A DNA stretch of 44,542 nucleotides from positions 1-44,542 of the forward strand of contig CANPXT010000001.1 of assembly GCA_947586835.1 (NCBI GenBank), read 5' to 3'. Positions 38,794 through 44,542 of this stretch are shown piece by piece (position 1 is the first letter of the stretch; each line of letters opens with the position of its first letter). The notes beneath the pieces are model-generated. The model saw only the letters and a program-made list of their open reading frames with translations. It did not search any database and was not told the DNA's origin. The translations under genes were made by a program, and so were the position numbers. The DNA is from an uncultured Alphaproteobacteria bacterium (GTDB lineage Bacteria; Pseudomonadota; Alphaproteobacteria; CAAHEQ01; UBA3637).

Positions 38794-39755
38794 CTCAACA
38801 ACGTTGGACTAAATCTTTGGAATCATTATTTATAAAACCGTTTTTATCCAAAGACAGATTAATTCGACAAATGCCGATGGTGCGCGGAAAACTCACTGAA
38901 AACGAACCGCTTCACAAGAAAAATTGGTTTGGAGTCGGCGGTGCGGCACAGGTTTATTTTGAGCCGGCCGATGTTGCCGATTTAGCCTTTTTCCGGCAAA
39001 ATATACCCCCCGTACCTATCCATATTCTCGGTTCGGGCAGTAATGTTCTCATTCGAGACGGCGGTATTCCCGGTATTACCATTCATTTGGGAAAAGCGTT
39101 TCAGGAAATAACGGCGGATCATGATTGTTTGTGTTGCGGCGGTGCGGCCGGCGTTATGGAAGTGGCACGTGTTGCGCTTAAAAATAATATTGCCGACTTT
39201 GAATTTTTATGCGGTATTCCCGGCTCCGTCGGTGGTGCCGTACGCATGAACGCCGGTGCTTACGGTTTTGAAATGCAAAATTGTATAAAATCATTAACGG
39301 TTGTTACGCAAGAAGGAGAGATTCGCACATTAACAGCCGATGAGTTAAAAGATTCTTTTACGTATCGAAAATGCTTGTTACCGCAAGATTGGATTTTTGT
39401 TGCCGCTGTTTTAAAGGGACGAAAAGTATCGGATGCTTCCGTGATTCGAGAAAAAATGGAAGCCAATCGTCAAAAACGGGAAAAAGGGCAACCGACAGGG
39501 GTTCGAACAGCCGGATCGACTTTCAAAAATCCGGAAGGAACGCCGGCATGGCAGCTGATTGACAAAGTCGGGATGCGCGGTGCCAAAGTCGGCGGTGCCG
39601 AAGTATCACGCAAACATTGCAATTTTTTAATCAATACGGGTCATGCCACAGCAAAAGATATTGAAACATTGGGTGAACAGATTCGTGAAAAAGTTTTTCA
39701 AAAAGAAGGCATTCAATTAGAATGGGAAGTTAAAAAAATAGGAGTTGACAAATGA
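38790..39755 (+). CDS. murB: UDP-N-acetylenolpyruvoylglucosamine reductase
   Basis: A 321-residue FAD enzyme that reduces enolpyruvyl-UDP-GlcNAc to UDP-MurNAc. FAD-binding landmarks: N-W-F-G-V-G-G-A-A, L-G-S-G-S-N-V-L-I and C-G-I-P-G-S-V-G-G-A-V-R-M-N-A-G-A-Y-G. The proton-donor Ser lies in A-G-S-T-F-K-N-P-E-G, the arrangement of type II enzymes. AAGGAGAG precedes the ATG at 38790, which overlaps the murC stop. Confidence 0.96.
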   Translation: MTQQRWTKSLESLFIKPFLSKDRLIRQMPMVRGKLTENEPLHKKNWFGVGGAAQVYFEPADVADLAFFRQNIPPVPIHILGSGSNVLIRDGGIPGITIHLGKAFQEITADHDCLCCGGAAGVMEVARVALKNNIADFEFLCGIPGSVGGAVRMNAGAYGFEMQNCIKSLTVVTQEGEIRTLTADELKDSFTYRKCLLPQDWIFVAAVLKGRKVSDASVIREKMEANRQKREKGQPTGVRTAGSTFKNPEGTPAWQLIDKVGMRGAKVGGAEVSRKHCNFLINTGHATAKDIETLGEQIREKVFQKEGIQLEWEVKKIGVDK

Positions 39756-40663
39756 AAAAAATAGCAGTTTTAATGGGAGGACAATCATCGGAACGAACGG
39801 TATCCTTGGAAAGCGGAAAGGGCGTTATAAAAGCTTTGTCGGAAAAAGGATATGAGCCGATTGCACTAGATGTTCCCGAAAAACTATCGGGTTTGGTTTG
39901 TTTCTTGGAAGAAAATAAGCCTGATGCCGTTTTCAACGCATTGCACGGAAAATACGGCGAAGATGGTTGTATTCAAGGCTTACTGAACTTAATGCGCATT
40001 CCATACACACACTCGGGTGTATTGGCCTCCGCACTTTCAATGAACAAACAAAAAGTCAAAGCTTTATTAAAACCGGCAGGGGTTACTGTTGCTGAGGGTA
40101 AAATCATTACAAAAGACGATATTTTACATGGAAAAGCGCTTCCGAAGCCGTATGTTATTAAACCGAACGATGAAGGTTCTTCCGTCGGGGTTTATATTAT
40201 CAAAACAGATGCTGATGAGCAAAAATTATTAGAAAAATGGCCGTTTGATAAACCTGTTTTAACGGAAGAATATATTCCCGGACGTGAACTGTCGGTTGTT
40301 GTCTTGTTCGATGAATCCGTCGGCATTGTGGAAATTAAACAAGGAGAAGGTTTTTACGATTATCATACAAAATATACAGCCGGTGTCGCCACACACGTTA
40401 TTCCGGCGGTACTACCGAAAAACTCGGAAAATGAAATGAAAAAACAAGCCTTAATCGCTCATCAGGTATTAGGATGTAAAGGCGTTTCCCGTTCCGATTT
40501 TCGATTTGATGAAACAACGGGTCGATGTGTCTTTTTGGAACTGAATGCCAATCCCGGAATGACGCCTTTTTCTTTGGTACCGGAAGTCGTGGCAAAAATA
40601 AAAAATTTAACTTATCCCGAACTCGTTGATTTATTAGTGAAAGCAGCCGAATATGAAAAATAA
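39752..40663 (+). CDS. ddl: D-alanine-D-alanine ligase
   Basis: A 303-residue ATP-grasp ligase that makes D-Ala-D-Ala for MurF. N-terminal M-G-G-Q-S-S-E-R-T-V-S-L-E-S-G, then H-G-K-Y-G-E-D-G-C-I-Q-G, V-I-K-P-N-D-E-G-S-S-V-G-V and the metal site L-E-L-N-A-N-P-G-M-T. It overlaps murB by four bases and ftsQ by eleven. Confidence 0.97.
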   Translation: MKKIAVLMGGQSSERTVSLESGKGVIKALSEKGYEPIALDVPEKLSGLVCFLEENKPDAVFNALHGKYGEDGCIQGLLNLMRIPYTHSGVLASALSMNKQKVKALLKPAGVTVAEGKIITKDDILHGKALPKPYVIKPNDEGSSVGVYIIKTDADEQKLLEKWPFDKPVLTEEYIPGRELSVVVLFDESVGIVEIKQGEGFYDYHTKYTAGVATHVIPAVLPKNSENEMKKQALIAHQVLGCKGVSRSDFRFDETTGRCVFLELNANPGMTPFSLVPEVVAKIKNLTYPELVDLLVKAAEYEK

Positions 40664-41489
40664 AAAAACAGCAACAAGTAAAAAAGCAAAGAAAAAAATA
40701 TTTTCGTTAAAGCGCATTTTTTCTCTCATCATCTCTGCCCTGTTAATCGGGGGCAGCGTTTGGTTTTTTACTTCTCCTTACGGTCAAACGACACTTGAAA
40801 AGGCTAAAGAATTCATAACGTTTCTGCAAAATAAATCGAATTTAAAATTAGATCAGGTCAATGTGGAAGGTCGGGTTCGCACAAAAATCGAAGATATTAA
40901 TGCGGCCGTTCAAGTAGAACAGGGAATGCCGATTTTTGATGTTGATTTAAATGCGCAAAAAGAAAAAATCAAACAATTACCCTGGGTACAAGATGTGTTG
41001 ATTGAAAGACGATTGCCCAATCAACTTTTAATTCGGCTCAAAGAAAAAACACCGATTGCCATTTGGCAAAATCATAAAAAATATTGGCCGATTGATGCTG
41101 CAGGACAAACCATTGCCGATGATAAAACCGTTTTATCCAACGTGTTGCTTGTTGTCGGAGAAGATGCACCGCAACATACGCCGCAATTGATAGAAGAATT
41201 AAGCAAATATCCGACTGTTGCCAAACGCGTGTTATCGGCAACGCGAGTCGGAAAACGCCGGTGGGATTTATATTTAAATGATGTTGAAAACGGAATTGTC
41301 GTGCGTTTACCGGAAACAGATATTGCATCTGCTCTCAAACGCTTACAGGAATTTCAGGAAACGGGACAAATTTTGGAAAGAGATTTAAATGTGATTGACT
41401 TAAAATTACCCGATCGATTAATCGTGCGAAGCGAATCAAACGAATCATCCGCCCCAAAACCGAAAGAGGCACAAAAAAATAAGGAATAA
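40653..41489 (+). CDS. ftsQ: Cell division protein FtsQ
   Basis: A 278-residue bitopic protein: a basic cytoplasmic N-terminus (K-K-A-K-K-K), a transmembrane helix (about 25-43), then a POTRA domain (about 65-135, V-N-V-E-G-R to P-W-V-Q-D-V-L-I-E-R-R-L-P-N) and the FtsQ C-terminal domain. It recruits FtsL and other late division proteins. The 11-base overlap with ddl implies coupled translation. The tail after about residue 262 is polar and low complexity. Confidence 0.93.
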   Translation: MKNKKTATSKKAKKKIFSLKRIFSLIISALLIGGSVWFFTSPYGQTTLEKAKEFITFLQNKSNLKLDQVNVEGRVRTKIEDINAAVQVEQGMPIFDVDLNAQKEKIKQLPWVQDVLIERRLPNQLLIRLKEKTPIAIWQNHKKYWPIDAAGQTIADDKTVLSNVLLVVGEDAPQHTPQLIEELSKYPTVAKRVLSATRVGKRRWDLYLNDVENGIVVRLPETDIASALKRLQEFQETGQILERDLNVIDLKLPDRLIVRSESNESSAPKPKEAQKNKE

Positions 41490-41492
41490 AAA

Positions 41493-42740
41493 ATGAGTAA
41501 GAAAAACTTAAAATCCGTTTTAACATTATTAGATGTCGGCACATCGAAAGTAAGTTGTCTGGTTGTTAAATTCGGAACGGATAACATTCCGGAAGTAATC
41601 GGCAGCGGCTATGCACCCGCCAACGGCATTCAAGCAGGTGCCATTGTGGATATGGAAGCTGCAACGGAAAGTATACGTACGGCACTTTCACAGGCTGATA
41701 CACAAGCCGGACGCTTAACGACAAGTGTTATCGTCAACATATCATCAACACAAATGAAATCGCATCATATTTACAAAGAAATTGATATAAGCGACAGTCG
41801 TCCGATCACGGGCAATGATGTACGCCGATTGGTTGACGGCATTATTGCCGGTTGTTTAGCCGAAGGCGAAGAGGTCATTCATTCGTTTCCGTTAAGTTAT
41901 ACGGTAGATAAAGAACAAAATATTCAAGATCCGCGCAGATTATATGCTTCAAAACTCGGGGTACACATGCATATTATTGTTTTGCCGGAAAGTCAATTAC
42001 GCAATTTAGTCGCCGTTTTAGACAGATGCCATGTCAGTATTGATACAAAAGTTGCAACACCTTATGCTTCGGCTTTGGCAACGGTTACGGAAGAAGAAAA
42101 ATCAGTGGGCGTCACGGTTATTGATTTCGGAGCCGGCACAACATCTGTCGCTATTTTCTTGGACGGCGGATTGGTTCATTTGGATTTAATTCCCCAAGGA
42201 GGAAACATTTTAACAAAAGATATTACGCGCGGATTAAATACTTCTTTTTCTGTTGCCGAAAGATTAAAAACATTGCACGGGGCTGCCTTTTTGTCGTATC
42301 GAGATGAAATGGAACGTCTGATTGTGCCTATTTTAGGCGAAGAAGGAACAAATATTCAAATACCCCAGGCAGACTTAATTTCCATTATTATTCCGAGATT
42401 GGAAGAAATCTTGGAAAATATCGAGGATATATTTAAAAAATATCCTTATTTCGTGATTGCCACAAAACATTTGGTTCTCAACGGCGGCGGTAGTGCGTTA
42501 GAAGGAATTAAAGAAAAAACGGCAACACTTTTGGGCGCTTCAGCCCGCATCGGAAAACCGGATAATATCCGGAATTTGCCTTCTCAATTTGCACCTTATA
42601 CATTTTCTACTTGCATTGGCTTGTTAAAATATGTAATGATACAAGAGAGAAGTTTATTAAATGAAAATTTTACATCACAATCAACACCCAAAAAAGGTTT
42701 CATCGGAAAGGTAATACAATGGCTGATTCAGAATTTTTAG
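41493..42740 (+). CDS. ftsA: Cell division protein FtsA
   Basis: A 415-residue actin-like ATPase that tethers FtsZ filaments to the membrane. L-L-D-V-G-T-S-K (phosphate 1 region) opens it, [10 protein letters not shown] is phosphate 2, and [10 protein letters not shown] the adenosine loop. The C-terminus ends in an amphipathic helix ([14 protein letters not shown]), the membrane anchor. Its 3' end overlaps ftsZ by 22 bases, so translation of the two is probably linked. Confidence 0.97.
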   Translation: MSKKNLKSVLTLLDVGTSKVSCLVVKFGTDNIPEVIGSGYAPANGIQAGAIVDMEAATESIRTALSQADTQAGRLTTSVIVNISSTQMKSHHIYKEIDISDSRPITGNDVRRLVDGIIAGCLAEGEEVIHSFPLSYTVDKEQNIQDPRRLYASKLGVHMHIIVLPESQLRNLVAVLDRCHVSIDTKVATPYASALATVTEEEKSVGVTVIDFGAGTTSVAIFLDGGLVHLDLIPQGGNILTKDITRGLNTSFSVAERLKTLHGAAFLSYRDEMERLIVPILGEEGTNIQIPQADLISIIIPRLEEILENIEDIFKKYPYFVIATKHLVLNGGGSALEGIKEKTATLLGASARIGKPDNIRNLPSQFAPYTFSTCIGLLKYVMIQERSLLNENFTSQSTPKKGFIGKVIQWLIQNF

Positions 42741-44344
42741 AAGTACAGGAAAACGGTTTATCCATCGGTTTGGCATCTCCGTCACCGGAATTTTTGCTCA
42801 CACCGAATATCGGCGTTGTCGGAGTCGGCGGTGCCGGCGGTAACGCGGTAAATAATATGTATATGGCAAACTTGGGCGATGTTTCGTTCTTTGCGGCAAA
42901 TACAGATGCACAAGCTTTATCAAAATCTATGGTTCTCGATAAAATTCAATTAGGCGTTACCATCACACAAGGATTGGGAGCCGGTTCTAATCCCGAAATC
43001 GGACGCGCAGCCGCGGAAGAAGCTGCCGAAAAAATTAAAGAATATTTAAAGGGATTACATCTTCTTTTTATTACGGCAGGTATGGGTGGCGGTACCGGAA
43101 CGGGTGCTGCCCCCGTCATTGCTCGATTATCAAAAGATTTGGGAATTTTAACGGTCGGTGTTGTCTCAAAACCCTTTAAGTTTGAAGGTCCCAAACGCAT
43201 GAAAACGGCATTGGCAGGTATTGAAGAACTGCAAAAATATGTCGATACATTAATTGTTATTCCGAATCAAAATCTGTTTCGAATTGCCAAAGAAACAACT
43301 TCGTTTACCGATTCTTTTAAAGCTGCTGATGAAGTTTTGTGTCAAGGCGTACGATCCATTACCGATTTAATTATTAATCCGGGAACAATGAACTTGGATT
43401 TTGCCGATGTTAAAACCGTTTTATCCGCCATGGGTCGTGCCGTTATGGGAACCGGCGAAGCCGAAGGTGAAAATCGGGTAAAAATTGCGGTTGAACAGGC
43501 CATTATGAATCCGCTGTTGGATAATTCTTCCATTCAAGGAGCCAAAAGTGTGTTAATTAACATATCCGGCGGATCGGATCTGGGTTTAATGGAGGTTGAT
43601 TATGCGGCCGAAAGAATTTTGCAAGAAATTCAAGAGGACGATGCCAACATTAAAATCGGTACATGCATTGATGAAGCTTTACACGGCAAAATTCGCGTTT
43701 CATTGGTTGCAACGGGCATCGATGAAAATGCCGGCGAAAAATATGTGCCGGTTACCATGGAAGAAAAACAAACCATTGTTGATGTTCCCCTCATTGCTGA
43801 AAAATCTGCAGAAACTTCCGCAAGCGAACCGATAACCGAAGACGTATTACCGCTTATAAAGGAAACGATTGTTGAACCACAGGAAACACCTAAAAAAGTT
43901 ACCGATTATGATTTACCTTCCGGTTTTGAAGAATCATCCGAACCCATGGCAATTGATCTCACGGAAGCAGCACCGATCGCCCAACCGCCGCTTTTTACGG
44001 AAGAAGTGCCGGAAATTGATCCGATTGTTCCGATTAATGAGGTACCGGAAATAAAAGAACCCGTCAATTTGGAAACAAAAACAATCGATGCCAACGTGAA
44101 ATCACCGCGCGTCAGTTTGTTTGATACGTTATTACCCGGTTTCATCGGAAAATCCAACCGACATAAAGAAGCACTATCTGCCACGTCTGCTTCAAAAAAT
44201 GAGCCGATGTTGAATATCTACTCAACCGATACATCAAAAGCAACCGCAAAGCAAGAGATAAAAACACCCGATAATAATGCGCGTAGCGAATTATTTGAAG
44301 ATCCGTTTGAAAATGTTGATTTGCCGGCATTTCTTCGGCGTTAG
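42719..44344 (+). CDS. ftsZ: Cell division GTPase FtsZ
   Basis: A 541-residue tubulin homologue that forms the cytokinetic ring. The [10 protein letters not shown] loop (36-45), the tubulin signature GGGTGTG (123-129) and the catalytic T7 loop M-N-L-D-F-A-D-V are present. After the core (about 30-345) comes a long acidic linker, longer than in E. coli FtsZ, and the conserved tail DLPAFLRR that binds FtsA. The N-terminus has about 30 residues before the first strand, somewhat long. GGAAAGG precedes the ATG inside ftsA. Confidence 0.98.
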   Translation: MADSEFLEVQENGLSIGLASPSPEFLLTPNIGVVGVGGAGGNAVNNMYMANLGDVSFFAANTDAQALSKSMVLDKIQLGVTITQGLGAGSNPEIGRAAAEEAAEKIKEYLKGLHLLFITAGMGGGTGTGAAPVIARLSKDLGILTVGVVSKPFKFEGPKRMKTALAGIEELQKYVDTLIVIPNQNLFRIAKETTSFTDSFKAADEVLCQGVRSITDLIINPGTMNLDFADVKTVLSAMGRAVMGTGEAEGENRVKIAVEQAIMNPLLDNSSIQGAKSVLINISGGSDLGLMEVDYAAERILQEIQEDDANIKIGTCIDEALHGKIRVSLVATGIDENAGEKYVPVTMEEKQTIVDVPLIAEKSAETSASEPITEDVLPLIKETIVEPQETPKKVTDYDLPSGFEESSEPMAIDLTEAAPIAQPPLFTEEVPEIDPIVPINEVPEIKEPVNLETKTIDANVKSPRVSLFDTLLPGFIGKSNRHKEALSATSASKNEPMLNIYSTDTSKATAKQEIKTPDNNARSELFEDPFENVDLPAFLRR

Positions 44345-44351
44345 GATCTAA

Positions 44352-44542
44352 ATGAAACAAACGGTTCAAAGTCGGTTAGCGGCCTTACGCGTATCAGAAC
44401 GCATTATCCGTGAACGACAAACGTTAATGACGGCTTTTAATCATCTGCCTGTTTACGAAACTTTGTCTGATACGGATAAACAATTTTGTCGCTTGCTTGT
44501 ATTGACGCTATTACGCCGATACGGACAAATAACAGCGTTTAT
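44352..44542 (+). CDS. rsmB: RsmB-family 16S rRNA m5C methyltransferase, N-terminal part only (cut by window end)
   Basis: Sixty-three codons are visible, beginning M-K-Q-T-V-Q-S-R-L-A-A-L-R and including D-K-Q-F-C-R-L-L-V-L-T-L-L-R-R-Y-G-Q-I. This is the NusB-like RNA-binding domain found at the N-terminus of RsmB proteins, and the L-T-L-L-R-R-x-G-Q-I stretch is typical of alphaproteobacterial members. NusB itself also has this fold, so the call depends on the missing methyltransferase half. AGGAT lies before the ATG. The gene starts seven bases after the ftsZ stop, so it is probably cotranscribed; lpxC, the usual neighbour, is absent here. Confidence 0.7.
   Translation, partial: MKQTVQSRLAALRVSERIIRERQTLMTAFNHLPVYETLSDTDKQFCRLLVLTLLRRYGQITAF

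Overview
The window looks like part of the chromosome of an AT-rich alphaproteobacterium, probably a host-associated, uncultured gut-type lineage (inference). Pointers are the alphaproteobacterial gene order DUF2066 - AI-2E permease - hdaA, the large dcw (division and cell wall) cluster, FtsZ ending in the conserved tail DLPAFLRR, a Gram-negative lipid A gene set (waaA-lpxK-lpxL, msbA-like), and a prepilin motif of the form SGRSMVEML. No rRNA, tRNA, CRISPR array or intact insertion sequence was seen.

Region 1 (1-11.9 kb) is accessory and surface-related. It holds a possible 5' end of an ABC ATPase gene (1-31), a ten-repeat ankyrin protein, the C-terminal stub of an Mrr-type restriction endonuclease, a 1624-residue mucin-like protein, and a 1492-residue autotransporter. 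The mucin-like protein is the centrepiece. A type IV prepilin N-terminus is joined to Thr/Pro/Ser-rich low-complexity stretches, cysteine-doublet modules, and two domains that match the CysD / Mucin2_WxxW domain of animal gel-forming mucins. Its promoter and the ankyrin promoter share a CGTACGTTTA element at the same place in the -35/-10 spacer. A third, apparently orphan copy lies in inverted orientation 100 bp from the mucin promoter.

Region 2 (12-20.6 kb) has an MsbA-like exporter, an Hsp20 chaperone, two small membrane-anchored unknowns, a homodimer-type glycyl-tRNA synthetase, a GT2 glycosyltransferase flanked by a 16-bp direct repeat, two rRNA methyltransferases (RsmB-like and RlmE), and a winged-helix regulator with a degenerate receiver-like half. 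Region 3 (20.7-27.2 kb) has the lipid A genes waaA-lpxK-lpxL, a HIT protein, and the coupled set DUF2066 protein - permease - HdaA.

Region 4 (27.2 kb to the end) has ndk, then a tightly overlapped dcw cluster: rsmH, ftsL, ftsI, a murE-murF fusion, mraY, ftsW, murG, murC, murB, ddl, ftsQ, ftsA, ftsZ. murD is missing from its usual slot between mraY and ftsW, mraZ is missing upstream, and an RsmB gene rather than lpxC follows ftsZ. These genes convert UDP-MurNAc to lipid II, flip or polymerise it, and build the septum around the FtsZ ring.
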